A stretch of DNA of 64,000 bases from Erwinia aphidicola (GCF_014773485.1 NZ_JACXBP010000013.1:1-64000), one strand, 5' to 3'; positions 8,724 to 18,283 are shown, numbered from the stretch's first letter. A program made the numbers and translations. The notes: a model not told the origin generated them from the sequence alone.

Positions 8724-10208
8724 TCAGCGCGCTGGTGTATCACTCAAGATGCCTAACTCATCCCAAATCGCATCAATGCGAGCAGTCACCGCCGGGTCCT
8801 TACGGATTGGCGTGCCCCACTCGCGCTGCGTTTCGCCAGGCCATTTATTAGTCGCATCCATCCCCATTTTTGACCCCAGGCCGGAAACCGGTGAGGCAAA
8901 ATCGAGATAGTCGATCGGCGTATTCTCGATCAGTACCGTATCACGAGCCGGATCCATGCGCGTAGTGATGGCCCAGATCACATCGTTCCAGTCACGCGCA
9001 TTAACGTCGTCATCGCAAACGATAACAAATTTTGTGTACATAAACTGCCGCAGGAAAGACCAGACGCCCATCATGACGCGTTTGGCATGCCCGGCATACT
9101 GTTTCTTGATCGTCACCACGGCCAGGCGATAAGAGCAGCCCTCTGGCGGCAGATAGAAATCCACAATTTCCGGGAACTGCTTTTGCAGGATCGGCACAAA
9201 CACTTCATTCAACGCCACGCCCAGCACCGCAGGTTCATCCGGCGGACGCCCGGTATAGGTCGAATGATAGATCGCATCGCGGCGCTGCGTGATATGCGTG
9301 ATGGTGAACACCGGGAAGCTGTCTACTTCATTATAGTAACCCGTGTGGTCACCGTAGGGTCCTTCCGGCGCCATTTCGCCCGGCTCGATGTAGCCTTCCA
9401 GCACAATTTCAGCACTGGCGGGAACTTCAAGATCGTTAGAAACGCATTTCACCACTTCGGTTTTGGTCCCGCGCAGCAGGCCAGCAAAAGCATATTCCGA
9501 CAGGGTATCCGGCACCGGTGTGACGGCCGCCAGAATAGTGGCCGGGTCAGCGCCTAATGCTACCGAAACCGGGAAGCGTTCGCCCGGATGCTGCTGGCAC
9601 CACTCCTGGAAGTCCAGCGCGCCGCCACGGTGTGACAGCCAGCGCATAATCAGTTTGTTTTTGCCAATCACCTGCTGGCGATAAATACCGAGGTTCTGCC
9701 GCTCTTTAAGTGGCCCACGGGTGACCGTCAGCCCCCAGGTGACCAGCGGGGCCGCATCATCCGGCCAGCATTTCATCACCGGGATGCGGTTCAGGTCCAC
9801 CTCATCCCCTTCGAAGATTTGCTCCTGGCACGGCGCATTACGCAGCCGTTTGGTCGGCATATTAAGCACCTGTTTCCACTGCGGCATTTTGTCGAAGAAG
9901 TCGCGAAAACCGCGCGGCGGCTCCGGCTCCTTCAGAAAGGCCAGCAGGCGGCCAACTTCACGCAGCGCCTTAACATCTTCCTGGCCCATGCCCATCGCCA
10001 CGCGATCCGGGGTACCAAACAGATTGCACAGCACCGGCATGTCGTAACCTTTGGGGTTTTCGAACAGCAGCGCCGGGCCGCCGGCACGCAGCGTGCGGTC
10101 GGCAATTTCGGTCATTTCCAGATCGGGATCGATCTCGTGTTTGATGCGTTTTAATTCCCCACGCTGTTCAAGCAGAGAAAGGAAGTCGCGTAAGTCGTGG
10201 TATTTCAT
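8724..10208 (-). CDS. ubiD: 4-hydroxy-3-polyprenylbenzoate decarboxylase
   Basis: UbiD removes the carboxyl group from 4-hydroxy-3-octaprenylbenzoate in ubiquinone synthesis using prenylated FMN made by UbiX. The 494-residue protein carries the cofactor and metal region around NLGIYRQQVIGKNKLIMRW and SVALGADPA, and the catalytic E-x-x-P block EGPYGDHTGYYNEVD (near residue 285). The neighbourhood (fre, then ubiB, ubiJ and ubiE further on) groups quinone functions as in E. coli. The ribosome site and the mostly noncoding 390 bp upstream mark this as the start of a ubiD-fre unit. Confidence 0.96.
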   Translation of the reverse strand: MKYHDLRDFLSLLEQRGELKRIKHEIDPDLEMTEIADRTLRAGGPALLFENPKGYDMPVLCNLFGTPDRVAMGMGQEDVKALREVGRLLAFLKEPEPPRGFRDFFDKMPQWKQVLNMPTKRLRNAPCQEQIFEGDEVDLNRIPVMKCWPDDAAPLVTWGLTVTRGPLKERQNLGIYRQQVIGKNKLIMRWLSHRGGALDFQEWCQQHPGERFPVSVALGADPATILAAVTPVPDTLSEYAFAGLLRGTKTEVVKCVSNDLEVPASAEIVLEGYIEPGEMAPEGPYGDHTGYYNEVDSFPVFTITHITQRRDAIYHSTYTGRPPDEPAVLGVALNEVFVPILQKQFPEIVDFYLPPEGCSYRLAVVTIKKQYAGHAKRVMMGVWSFLRQFMYTKFVIVCDDDVNARDWNDVIWAITTRMDPARDTVLIENTPIDYLDFASPVSGLGSKMGMDATNKWPGETQREWGTPIRKDPAVTARIDAIWDELGILSDTPAR

Positions 10209-10285
10209 GACTTTCCATCAGTACGGTCAGTGAGTCGGTCATTATAGTGCCGATCCTGCGCTCGTCGTTAGTTTTGTTATGAAGT

Positions 10286-10486
10286 TTAGCCGCAGTGGAA
10301 CGGCACCTGCGGCTCACCATGCGCCATTTTGTCATTACGCAGCAGGAACAGTTCCACTTTCGCCTGTTCAACGTTGCCAATAGACAGAGCTGGATACTGA
10401 TACAACTTGCCAGATGACGTCAAATTCAAATAGCGCGTATATTGGCAAACGGCGCGGCTAATTATTGCTAATTTAAAGCCATAGGG
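10286..10486 (-). pseudogene. Open frame without a clear start, possible gene remnant
   Basis: Between ubiD and rfaH the minus strand is open for 66 codons, bounded by stops at 10489-10487 and 10288-10286. The C-terminal half reads protein-like (VEQAKVELFLLRND, then HGEPQVPFHCG), but there is no ATG before the methionine near its end and no ribosome site. I do not recognise the family. It may be the tail of a decayed gene or simply a chance open frame. The rest of the 368 bp ubiD-rfaH interval shows only the presumed divergent promoters. Confidence 0.25.
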
Positions 10487-10601
10487 TTATGCGTTTCGTT
10501 AATAAGAACGCGCGTGAAAACCCGCGGTTACTGCCAATCCCGCTATATCTATGTGAGCGATTTTGCTATCCTTATCGGCCAGATAATTGGAAAGTGACGT
10601 T

Positions 10602-11090
10602 ATGGAATCCTGGTATTTACTTTATTGCAAACGAGGTCAGCTGCTGCGCGCGAAAGAACATCTTGAGCGTCAGGCCGTGCATTGCCTTAGCCCAATGATT
10701 GCTTTAGAGAAAACCGTGCGCGGAAAACGTACTCAGGTCAGCGAGCCGCTATTTCCCAACTATCTTTTTATTGAGTTTGATCCGGAATCCATCCACACCA
10801 CCACCATTAGCGCAACGCGTGGCGTAAGCCATTTTGTCCGCTTTGGAAACCAGCCCGCCACCGTGCCGCTGGATGTGATCACCGCGCTGCAAAATGACCC
10901 GGTAGAAATTGTTATCGATCACGACCTGCCGCAGCCCGGTGATACCGTGATCATAACCGAAGGGGCATTTGAAGGATTGAAAGCAATCTTTACCGAGCCC
11001 GATGGTGAAGCCCGGTCGATGCTGTTGCTTAACCTGCTTAATAAGCAGGTGGTTCGCAGCGTTGGCAATCGCCAGTTTCAAAAGCTGTAA
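10602..11090 (+). CDS. rfaH: Transcription antitermination factor RfaH
   Basis: RfaH is a NusG paralogue recruited at ops elements to elongate long surface-polysaccharide and virulence operons. Starting at the ATG at 10602 gives 162 residues (MESWYLLYCKRG...), the E. coli length. A TTG five codons upstream is also open but lacks family similarity. The NGN domain contains the LEKTVRGKR and EPLFPNYLFIEF blocks. The C-terminal part has the KOW-related GDTVIITEGAFEGL and EARSMLLLNLLNK that in E. coli switches between alpha-hairpin and beta-barrel. GGAAAG precedes the start by about 9 bp. No ops element was found in this window. Confidence 0.95.
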   Translation: MESWYLLYCKRGQLLRAKEHLERQAVHCLSPMIALEKTVRGKRTQVSEPLFPNYLFIEFDPESIHTTTISATRGVSHFVRFGNQPATVPLDVITALQNDPVEIVIDHDLPQPGDTVIITEGAFEGLKAIFTEPDGEARSMLLLNLLNKQVVRSVGNRQFQKL

Positions 11091-11135
11091 TTCATCCGCA
11101 AGAGCGTCACTCTTCTCAGCGACAGACTTCACCCC

Positions 11136-11915
11136 TTACAGCCGGAACAACGTGCGCGCATTCAGCGCCGTTTGCTGCGCCAGGGTGTGTGCATCCTCAC
11201 CCCGTAGCAGCGCCACCTGCTGAACGATATGCGGCAGGAAGCAGGGCTCATTTCGGCGCGTCGCCGGGCGCGGGCGCATGTCACGCGGCAGTAGCCACGG
11301 TGCATCGGTTTCCAGCAGCAGGCGCTCTGCCGGGATCAATGGCATCAGCTCACGCAGTTCCTGCCCGCGCCGCTCATCACATACCCAGCCAGTAATGCCA
11401 ATCGACAATCCCAGCGACAGGCAGGATTCCAGTTCTTCACGCGTGCCGGTAAAACAGTGCAGCACCGCCGCCGGAAGTTTTGTCAGCCAGGGTTCAAGGA
11501 TCTCAATAAAACGTTGGTGCGCTTCCCGGCAGTGCAGGAAAACCGGCAGCGCCAGCTCAGCCGCCAGCTCCAGCTGCGCGTTAAACGCGTAGGCCTGCTG
11601 TTGCGGGTCAGAGAAGTTGCGGTTGAAGTCCAGGCCACATTCGCCAATGGCGACGACCTGTGGATTCTCTGCCAGGCGGCGTAAGGTTGACGCGGTTTCC
11701 GCCGACCACTCGCTGGCGTGATGTGGATGCACGCCGGCAGTGGACCAGCAATAGTCCGGGTGCTGCTGCGCCAGACTGCAGGCCTGCTGGCTCTCCAGCG
11801 CGCTGGTCCCGGTAATCAACATGCCTTCAACGCCCGCTTCGCGCGCACGTTTCACCACCAGAGCGCGATCTTTAGCAAACTGCGTGCTGGTCAGGTTCAC
11901 ACCAATATCAAACAT
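11136..11915 (-). CDS. tatD: 3'-5' ssDNA/RNA exonuclease TatD
   Basis: TatD is a metal-dependent TIM-barrel hydrolase of the amidohydrolase superfamily. In E. coli it acts as a 3'-5' exonuclease linked to repair and RNA turnover, not to protein export. From the ATG at 11915 (MFDIGVNLTS) the product is 259 residues. Metal ligands fall in DIGVNL, the HPHHASEW region, AIGECGLDFNR, HCREAH, HCFTGT and ETDAPWLLPRD. A longer frame to 11963 lacks similarity. AGAG lies a few bases before the start. It follows tatC by 80 bp on the same strand. Confidence 0.94.
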   Translation of the reverse strand: MFDIGVNLTSTQFAKDRALVVKRAREAGVEGMLITGTSALESQQACSLAQQHPDYCWSTAGVHPHHASEWSAETASTLRRLAENPQVVAIGECGLDFNRNFSDPQQQAYAFNAQLELAAELALPVFLHCREAHQRFIEILEPWLTKLPAAVLHCFTGTREELESCLSLGLSIGITGWVCDERRGQELRELMPLIPAERLLLETDAPWLLPRDMRPRPATRRNEPCFLPHIVQQVALLRGEDAHTLAQQTALNARTLFRL

Positions 11916-11995
11916 AGTCTCTTCCAAACAGTAACCGCCCTGACGGGCGGTTAGTAAACTCAATATGTTCTGCCAGAGGCAGCCGTTCGCGGCAA

Positions 11996-12760
11996 TTACT
12001 CCGATTCGGCGTCCTGCTCTTCTTCATCTCCATCGCGACGATTTTTACCCACATAGAAGCGTGCGCAGAAAACCCCGACTTCAAACAGGCAGTACATCGG
12101 GATGGCTAACAGCGTCTGGGAGAAGATATCCGGCGGCGTCAGCAACATCCCAACGACGAACGCACCAACCAGCACATAAGGGCGCTTAGCGCGCAGATCT
12201 TCTGGCGTGGTCACACCGGTCCAGCACAGCAGCACGATAGCAATCGGCACTTCAAACGACACACCAAACGCCATAAATAACGTCATCACGAAGTCGAGAT
12301 AGTTATTGATGTCGGTGGCAATCTGTACGCCCTGAGGCGCGGTTTTGGCGAAGAAGCCAAACGCCAGCGGGAAGACAATAAAGTAGGCGAAAGCCATCCC
12401 CAGGTAGAATAGGAATGAACTGGAAAACAGCAGCGGCATAACCAGCTTGCGCTCGTGGCGATACAGCGCAGGCGCAACGAATGCCCAGACCTGATAGAGG
12501 ATCACCGGTACCGACAGGAACAGCGAGACAATAATTGTCAGCTTAATCGGCGTAAAGAATGGCGAGGCGACATCGGTGGCGATCATGCTGGCGCCCGCAG
12601 GCATCTGCTTAATCAGCGGTGCGGAAACCAGCTGGTAGATATCATTGGAGAAGTAAGCCAGGCACAGAAATATTGCCAGAACAGCAATGATGCAGTTCAG
12701 CAGGCGCTTACGTAGCTCGATCAGATGACTGATAAGCGGTTGGGTATCTTCAACTGCCAT
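11996..12760 (-). CDS. tatC: Sec-independent protein translocase TatC
   Basis: TatC is the core inner-membrane receptor that recognises the twin-arginine signal peptide. The 254-residue protein shows six hydrophobic segments. The N-terminal PLISHLIELRKRL (near residue 8) is a signal-binding motif, and FFTPIKL near residue 69 and the FGVSFEVPI block (near residue 165) are also conserved. Its start overlaps the tatB end by 11 bp, so expression is coupled to tatAB. The tail is charged and acidic, as in relatives. Confidence 0.96.
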   Translation of the reverse strand: MAVEDTQPLISHLIELRKRLLNCIIAVLAIFLCLAYFSNDIYQLVSAPLIKQMPAGASMIATDVASPFFTPIKLTIIVSLFLSVPVILYQVWAFVAPALYRHERKLVMPLLFSSSFLFYLGMAFAYFIVFPLAFGFFAKTAPQGVQIATDINNYLDFVMTLFMAFGVSFEVPIAIVLLCWTGVTTPEDLRAKRPYVLVGAFVVGMLLTPPDIFSQTLLAIPMYCLFEVGVFCARFYVGKNRRDGDEEEQDAESE

Positions 12761-13298
12761 GTTTTACGTTATCGCTCGCTTGAGTGGAATTCACGGGGGC
12801 TCTCGGTTCAGCGGGTACAGCCGGCTCAGGGTTGACTTCAGGCTGCGGCGTCGCGGCGGTCTGGGTCACGGTGACCGGTGCCTGTGCCGGCGCGCTGGCC
12901 TGATGGTCCGCTTCGGCTGGCGTCACGCCTTCATGGGATTCCTGCGGGTTTTTTACCAGCGGGTTATGAATGGTGTGCGCTTCATCGTCAGCTTTTTCAT
13001 TATCACCAAGGTAAGAGCGTTTCATCGAGTCAGCCGTCTGCTTCAGCTCCTCCACCGAGGCTTTAAGCTCAGGGGAGAGGCTGTCTTTGCTCGCCTGTTC
13101 GATTTTCTTCAGGCCGTCCTGCAGCTCCTGAATTTTCAGCTCTTGCGCCAGTTCATTCTGCACGCTGGTCGCCAGCGAACGCAGTGCGCGGATCCAGCCC
13201 ATCACTGTTCTAACCGCTACGGGTAGACGCTGCGGACCCAGAACCACCAGGCCAATAACGAATACCAGTACCAGCTCACTAAAGCCTATGTCGAACAC
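12750..13298 (-). CDS. tatB: Sec-independent protein translocase TatB
   Basis: TatB forms the substrate-binding complex with TatC. The 182-residue protein has the expected N-terminal transmembrane helix (MFDIGFSELVLVFVIGLVVL), the GPQRLP hinge and an amphipathic helix. A long, acidic, alanine/proline-rich C-terminal tail follows and is variable in the family. The tail is somewhat longer than in E. coli (171 residues in total). It lies 3 bp downstream of tatA. Confidence 0.95.
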   Translation of the reverse strand: MFDIGFSELVLVFVIGLVVLGPQRLPVAVRTVMGWIRALRSLATSVQNELAQELKIQELQDGLKKIEQASKDSLSPELKASVEELKQTADSMKRSYLGDNEKADDEAHTIHNPLVKNPQESHEGVTPAEADHQASAPAQAPVTVTQTAATPQPEVNPEPAVPAEPRAPVNSTQASDNVKHGS

Positions 13299-13301
13299 GG
13301 T

Positions 13302-13553
13302 TTATACCCTGTCGTTCTTAACGTCTTCTTTTTTTGCTTCAGTATGCTGTTTGTCCGCCAGTTTGGCGTTGAAGTCAGCATCATCAGCATGCGCTTTATC
13401 CTTTTCCTTGTCGTCTTCATCGCTCATAGCTTTTTTAAAGCCTTTGATTGATGAACCGAGGTCAGAACCCAGCGAACGCAGTTTCTTAGTACCGAACAGC
13501 AGGACAACCAGTACGGCGATGATCAACAAATGTGGAAGTGTAATGCCACCCAT
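13302..13553 (-). CDS. tatA: Sec-independent protein translocase TatA
   Basis: TatA oligomerises to let folded substrates cross the inner membrane. The ATG at 13553 gives 83 residues starting MGGITLPHLL; GAGGT precedes it at good spacing, and the six extra codons to 13571 are unlikely. There is one N-terminal transmembrane helix, then the FGTKKLRSLGSDLG hinge and amphipathic helix with the FKKAMSDED block, and a charged tail. It is the first gene of tatABC. The 118 bp to ubiB probably holds the promoter. Confidence 0.95.
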   Translation of the reverse strand: MGGITLPHLLIIAVLVVLLFGTKKLRSLGSDLGSSIKGFKKAMSDEDDKEKDKAHADDADFNAKLADKQHTEAKKEDVKNDRV

Positions 13554-13671
13554 TATTACCTCTGATATCAATAATTGATGCGAATTTCGAGTATATAACA
13601 GCTTATGTCATGCTGACGATGCGCAAACCCCACCCACGCACAATAAACTGCCTATTTACCTTTCATGACAA

Positions 13672-15309
13672 TCAGTTTGTTCTGCGCCAACCTATCAGCC
13701 AGGCGACAGCACCTGCAGCCATCAGGGCGGCGGAGAACATATCCCACTCAGAGCGCGTCAGCAAAATAGCCGTTCCGCTCAGCAGGAGCGTGGCGCCCAC
13801 GCCAAACAGATAGCGTGACTGATGCTGCCTGGTCCGCTCCCCTTTGAGATCGCTTGCCAGGCGGTCAACACTGTGACGCAGCTGCTTATGCTGCCGCAGG
13901 CTGTCATAAAACAGCTCCGGCAGCTCCGGCATCTTCTCTGCCCAGAACGGCGCTTTCTCTTTCAGTGCACGCACGATAGCAGGAATGCCGATCTGGTCTT
14001 TAATCCAGTCTTCAAGGAACGGCTTGGCTGTCTTCCAGAGATCCAACTGCGGATAAAGCTGGCGGCCGACGCCTTCAACATACAGCAGCGTCTTCTGTAA
14101 CAGTACCAGCTGCGGCTGCACTTCCATATTGAAACGTCGCGCAGTGTTAAACAGGTTAAGCAGCACGTGGCCGAAAGAGATCTCTGCCAGTGGCTTCTCG
14201 AAGATCGGCTCACACACGGTACGAATGGCGAACTCGAAGTCTTCAACATTGGTATCCGGCGGCACCCAGCCTGAATCGACGTGCAGTTCAGCCACTTTGC
14301 GATAATCGCGGTTGAAGAAGGCGATAAAGTTTTCCGCCAGGTAGCGCTTATCTTCTTTGTTCAGCGAGCCGACGATACCGCAGTCAATGCCGATATATTG
14401 CGGATCTTCAGGGTGTTCATAGCTGACGAAAATATTGCCCGGGTGCATATCCGCATGGAAGAAGCTGTCGCGGAACACCTGGGTAAAGAACACCTGCACG
14501 CCGCGCTCGGCCAGCAGCTTCATGTTGACACCGTGCTGCTCCAGCGTCACCACATCAGAGATCGGGATGCCATAAATACGCTCCATAACCAGCATATTTT
14601 CACTGCAGTAATCGGAATAGATTTCTGGGACATACAGCATTCTGCTGTTGTCAAAGTTACGCCGCAGCTGAATGGCGTTCGCGGCTTCGCGCAGCAGATT
14701 CAGTTCATCCAGCAGCGTTTTTTCGTAGTCGGCGACCACTTCCTGCGGGCGCAAACGGCGGCCATCAGGCAACAGGCGCGGCACCCAGCGGGCCAGGCGG
14801 TAGATCAAGCGCATATCCGCTTTAATTACCGGAAGAATGTCAGGGCGGATCACTTTGATCACCACCTCGCGACCGTTTTCTTTCAGCGTCGCCGTGTGAA
14901 CCTGAGCAATCGAGGCGGAAGCCAGCGGGACGATCTCGAAGTCGTCGAACTGGCTCTCAATTGGCGCACCGAGTGAATGCTCAATCAGCTTCAACGCTTT
15001 GGCACCATCAAACGGCGCCACGCGGTCCTGCAACATTGCCAACTGGTCAGCAATGTGTGGCGGGAACAGATCGCGGCGGGTCGACATCATCTGACCAAAC
15101 TTGATCCACACCGGCCCGAGCTGCTCCAGCGCAAGACGCAAACGCTCGCCCAGCGGCTGAGTTTTGTGGCGATTTGGCATCCAGAACAGGCATTTGCGCC
15201 ACAGGCGAATGGGTAAAGTCAGGCGGGTTTTGGGGATCAGTTCATCCAGGCCGTAGCTGAGAAAAACGCGGATAATCAGGTAGAGACGACGCAGTTCACC
15301 GAAGGTCAT
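13672..15309 (-). CDS. ubiB: Ubiquinone biosynthesis atypical kinase UbiB
   Basis: UbiB is an ABC1/ADCK-family ATPase anchored in the inner membrane and required for ubiquinone synthesis. The 545-residue protein has the family KxGQ motif (WIKFGQMMSTRRDLFP, near residue 90), the alanine-rich ASASIAQVH loop, the ATP-site Lys in VVIKVIRPD, and the catalytic region FFHADMHPGNIFV with GIDCGIVG. Two C-terminal hydrophobic helices form the anchor. Its start overlaps the ubiJ stop by 4 bp, so ubiE-ubiJ-ubiB form one unit as in E. coli. Confidence 0.96.
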   Translation of the reverse strand: MTFGELRRLYLIIRVFLSYGLDELIPKTRLTLPIRLWRKCLFWMPNRHKTQPLGERLRLALEQLGPVWIKFGQMMSTRRDLFPPHIADQLAMLQDRVAPFDGAKALKLIEHSLGAPIESQFDDFEIVPLASASIAQVHTATLKENGREVVIKVIRPDILPVIKADMRLIYRLARWVPRLLPDGRRLRPQEVVADYEKTLLDELNLLREAANAIQLRRNFDNSRMLYVPEIYSDYCSENMLVMERIYGIPISDVVTLEQHGVNMKLLAERGVQVFFTQVFRDSFFHADMHPGNIFVSYEHPEDPQYIGIDCGIVGSLNKEDKRYLAENFIAFFNRDYRKVAELHVDSGWVPPDTNVEDFEFAIRTVCEPIFEKPLAEISFGHVLLNLFNTARRFNMEVQPQLVLLQKTLLYVEGVGRQLYPQLDLWKTAKPFLEDWIKDQIGIPAIVRALKEKAPFWAEKMPELPELFYDSLRQHKQLRHSVDRLASDLKGERTRQHQSRYLFGVGATLLLSGTAILLTRSEWDMFSAALMAAGAVAWLIGWRRTN

Positions 15310-15911
15310 TTGACCTCCAGCTGATTAATTCGGGCATCAAGGGCATCCAACGATCGGGTTAAGGCATCCACTTCTTCACTGAACCAGGCGAGCTCGAGCT
15401 TACCCGGTGCCAGCCGCCACTCTTCCGTCAGCGTCTGGCCCAGATAACTCTGCTTACGCTCGACATCACGGCGCAGCGCGTTGAAACCACGGCGGGCAAA
15501 CTTTGTCAGCCCTTCCGCAGCTATGTCGCCAATCCACGGGGCAAGATATTCCGCCGGGTCGAGTTCTGCGAGGTCCAGCAGTGCAGAGAACTGCTGCACC
15601 AGCTGCAGGTCACCTTCCACCTCCAGCTCGCCGCTGCGGATCAGGGCCGTCAGCTGCTGGCGGTCGCGCAGTTTTGGCAAGGTTGCCAGACGGGTTTTCA
15701 CCGTACAGTCTGGCGTGTCACCCCACGCACCTATCACATCCACCTGGTTTTCACTGAAGACGAAGGTGACGGGCTGTTGCAGTTCCGCAAGAACGATAGC
15801 AAGGCTACGCCCGTTAAGACGTTGACGCGCCGCCTTCAGGCCGCGATCGCGGTATAAAATCTGGTTAAGCGCGCTCTCCAGACTGGCAGTTAACAGCGGC
15901 GTTAATGTCAT
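15306..15911 (-). CDS. ubiJ: Ubiquinone biosynthesis accessory factor UbiJ
   Basis: UbiJ is a lipid-binding SCP2-domain protein that forms the soluble Ubi complex with UbiK and binds ubiquinone intermediates. The 201-residue product has the expected N-terminal SCP2-like half (RLNGRSLAIVLAELQQPVTF) and a C-terminal helical half ending in ALDARINQLEV. In E. coli the 3' part of this locus also yields the small RNA EsrE; I cannot tell from sequence alone whether an equivalent is made here. The start lies 12 bp after the ubiE stop. Confidence 0.93.
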   Translation of the reverse strand: MTLTPLLTASLESALNQILYRDRGLKAARQRLNGRSLAIVLAELQQPVTFVFSENQVDVIGAWGDTPDCTVKTRLATLPKLRDRQQLTALIRSGELEVEGDLQLVQQFSALLDLAELDPAEYLAPWIGDIAAEGLTKFARRGFNALRRDVERKQSYLGQTLTEEWRLAPGKLELAWFSEEVDALTRSLDALDARINQLEVK

Positions 15912-15923
15912 GCGTTTTCCTGC

Positions 15924-16679
15924 TTAAAACTTAAATCCGCGGTGCAAGGCAACAATGCCGCCCGTCAGATTGTGATACGTGGTGTTTTCAAAGCCAACGT
16001 CCATCATCATCTGCTTCAGGGTTTCCTGATCGGGATGCATTCGGATGGATTCTGCCAGGTAGCGGTAGCTACCTGCATCTTTCGCCACCAGCTCGCCAAT
16101 ACGCGGCAGGATGTGGAAAGAGTAAGCGTCATAGGCTTTGTTCAGCAGTTCGAACTGCGGCTTGGAGAACTCCAGCACCAGCAGACGCCCGCCCGGCTTC
16201 AGCACCCGGAACATCGAGGCCAGCGCTTTCTCTTTTTCGGTCACGTTACGCAGACCAAAAGCGATAGTAATGCAGTCGAAGTAGTTATCCGGGAACGGCA
16301 GTGCTTCGGCATTGGCCTGAACGTAATTTACGTTGCCGATGACGCCTTTGTTGCGCAGCTTTTCACGGCCCACTTTCAACATTGAGCTGTTGATATCGGC
16401 CAGCACCACTTCACCGGTCTCACCGACCAGACGTGAGAATTTTGCCGTGAGATCGCCGGTGCCGCCTGCTAAATCAAGTACGCGCTGCCCACGGCGCACG
16501 CCGCTGCAGTCGATGGTAAAACGCTTCCAGATGCGGTGGATGCCCATAGACATCAGGTCATTCATCAGATCATATTTGGCCGCAACGGAATGGAAAACAT
16601 CAGCCACCATCTCGGCCTTTTCGTTTTTCGCTACCGTGCGATAGCCGAAGTGGGTGGTGTCCTTTGATTCATCTGCCAT
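15924..16679 (-). CDS. ubiE: Ubiquinone/menaquinone C-methyltransferase
   Basis: UbiE methylates the benzoquinol ring of ubiquinone precursors and demethylmenaquinol with S-adenosylmethionine. From the ATG at 16679 the protein is 251 residues, the E. coli length, beginning MADESKDTTHFGY. The Rossmann SAM motif LDLAGGTGDLTAKF is near residue 70, with DINSSMLKVGREK, FGLRNVTEK and LKPGGRLLVLEFSKP following. A longer frame to 16751 has no family similarity. It begins the ubiEJB operon. Confidence 0.96.
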   Translation of the reverse strand: MADESKDTTHFGYRTVAKNEKAEMVADVFHSVAAKYDLMNDLMSMGIHRIWKRFTIDCSGVRRGQRVLDLAGGTGDLTAKFSRLVGETGEVVLADINSSMLKVGREKLRNKGVIGNVNYVQANAEALPFPDNYFDCITIAFGLRNVTEKEKALASMFRVLKPGGRLLVLEFSKPQFELLNKAYDAYSFHILPRIGELVAKDAGSYRYLAESIRMHPDQETLKQMMMDVGFENTTYHNLTGGIVALHRGFKF

Positions 16680-16753
16680 TTGTTTTGCCTGCTCTACAAT
16701 CAAATATTTGCCAAGTGTACCAGAGTCACGCTGACCAGGCACTTGCCACACGC

Positions 16754-18283
16754 TTATTCATTGATGCGGTGTGGCATTGCGGCAGGAGAAAATTCTTCAC
16801 TTTCTGCTTCCCCGGCAGCGTCATCTTCCTCCCCCTCTTCCGCGGGCAGCGCCTGCTCGACCAGACGAGGATTTATCGGGCGTTTGATCTCAACGCCCAT
16901 CTGGCGGAAGCCTTCCGTCTGCGCAATCAGGTTGCCGCGCCCTTCCGACAGCTTTTTCATCGCCTGACGGTAGCTATCCTGAGCTTTATCCAGGTTCTGG
17001 CCGATAGCACTCATATCGTCAACGAATAAGCGCATTTTGTCATAGAGCCTGGCGGCCCGGTCGGCAATGCGCTGGGCATGACGGCTCTGATGCTCATAGC
17101 GCCATAAGTTGTTGATCGTGCGCAGCGCCACCAGCAGCGTGGTCGGGCTGACCAGCATGATATTGAGGTTTAGCGCCTCGTTGATCAACTCTGGTTGACG
17201 GTCGATAGCCAGCAGAAAGGCCGGCTCCACCGGGATAAACATCAACACATAATCCAGCGAGCGTAAACCGGGCAATTGTTGGTAATCTTTTCGGCTAAGG
17301 CCCCGCAGGTGGCTGCGGATGGCGGCGATGTGCTCGCTAATCGCCGCTTCACGCCCGGCTTCATCTTCACCATTGTAGTAGCGTTCATAGGCCACCAGCG
17401 TCATCTTGGCGTCGATCACTACGTCTTTGCCCTGCGGCAAGTGCACAATCACATCCGGCTGCATGCGGCCACTCTGTTCCAGCTGTATATTCACCTGAGT
17501 CTCATACTCATGACCTTCGCGCAGGCCGGAAGCCTCCAGCACCCGGCTGAGTACCACTTCCCCCCAGTTGCCCTGAGTTTTGTTATCGCCCTTCAGCGCT
17601 TTGGTGAGGTTAATCGCTTCCTGCGCCATCTGGGCATTGAGCTGCTGCAGGTTACGAATTTCGTGAGAAAGCGTATGGCGTTCGCGCGCTTCCTGACCGA
17701 AACCTTCCTGCACCTGACGGCGGAAGCCCTCCAGCTGTTCACGCAGCGGCGTAATCAGCCCATTCAGGCTCTGGCGGTTCTGTTCATCGACGCGACGGCC
17801 GCTGTTTTCAAAAATTCGGTTTGCCAGGTTTTCAAACTGCGCATTAAGGCGCTGCTCGCTGTTGACCAGCAGGCGCTGCTTCTCTTCAGCCGCCATGCGC
17901 GTCTCTTCCAGGCGGATGGTAACTTCACGCAGCTCCGCCTCCTGGGCGCTGTTGATCTCCAGCTGAGTGCGCAATTCACGCGTGAGCTGGTCGCTCTCTG
18001 CGCGCCAGTGATCGAGGTGCTGTAGCTTTTCACCGGCTGCGGCATGCGCAGCGTGCAGCTGGCGCAGCTCCTGCTCGCTCTGCTTATGGACAAGTAACTG
18101 GGCCTCAAGCTGCTGCTGTAAGCGCTGACGTTCAGCCTGCGCCTGCTCAGACGCCTGTAACAGCAGCTGCCGCTCCGTCTCGCCCTTCGCCAGCTGCTGC
18201 TGGCTGCGATAAGAGGCGAACAGCCACCCTGCCAGTAGCCCGACCAGACCGATACCTGCGCTATAAACGATTGTTGGATCCAC
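16754..18283 (-). CDS. rmuC: DNA recombination protein RmuC
   Basis: RmuC family proteins have an N-terminal membrane anchor, a long coiled coil and a PD-(D/E)XK-like nuclease domain, and they limit inversions at short inverted repeats in E. coli. The 509-residue protein shows a hydrophobic N-terminus (GIGLVGLLAGWLFASY), a Gln/Glu-rich coiled coil over about residues 30-220, and the conserved core NWGEVVLSRVLEASGL, PDVIVHLPQGKDVVIDAKM and FIPVEPAF. It is longer than the E. coli protein (about 475), mainly in the coiled coil and the acidic tail. Confidence 0.94.
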   Translation of the reverse strand: MDPTIVYSAGIGLVGLLAGWLFASYRSQQQLAKGETERQLLLQASEQAQAERQRLQQQLEAQLLVHKQSEQELRQLHAAHAAAGEKLQHLDHWRAESDQLTRELRTQLEINSAQEAELREVTIRLEETRMAAEEKQRLLVNSEQRLNAQFENLANRIFENSGRRVDEQNRQSLNGLITPLREQLEGFRRQVQEGFGQEARERHTLSHEIRNLQQLNAQMAQEAINLTKALKGDNKTQGNWGEVVLSRVLEASGLREGHEYETQVNIQLEQSGRMQPDVIVHLPQGKDVVIDAKMTLVAYERYYNGEDEAGREAAISEHIAAIRSHLRGLSRKDYQQLPGLRSLDYVLMFIPVEPAFLLAIDRQPELINEALNLNIMLVSPTTLLVALRTINNLWRYEHQSRHAQRIADRAARLYDKMRLFVDDMSAIGQNLDKAQDSYRQAMKKLSEGRGNLIAQTEGFRQMGVEIKRPINPRLVEQALPAEEGEEDDAAGEAESEEFSPAAMPHRINE

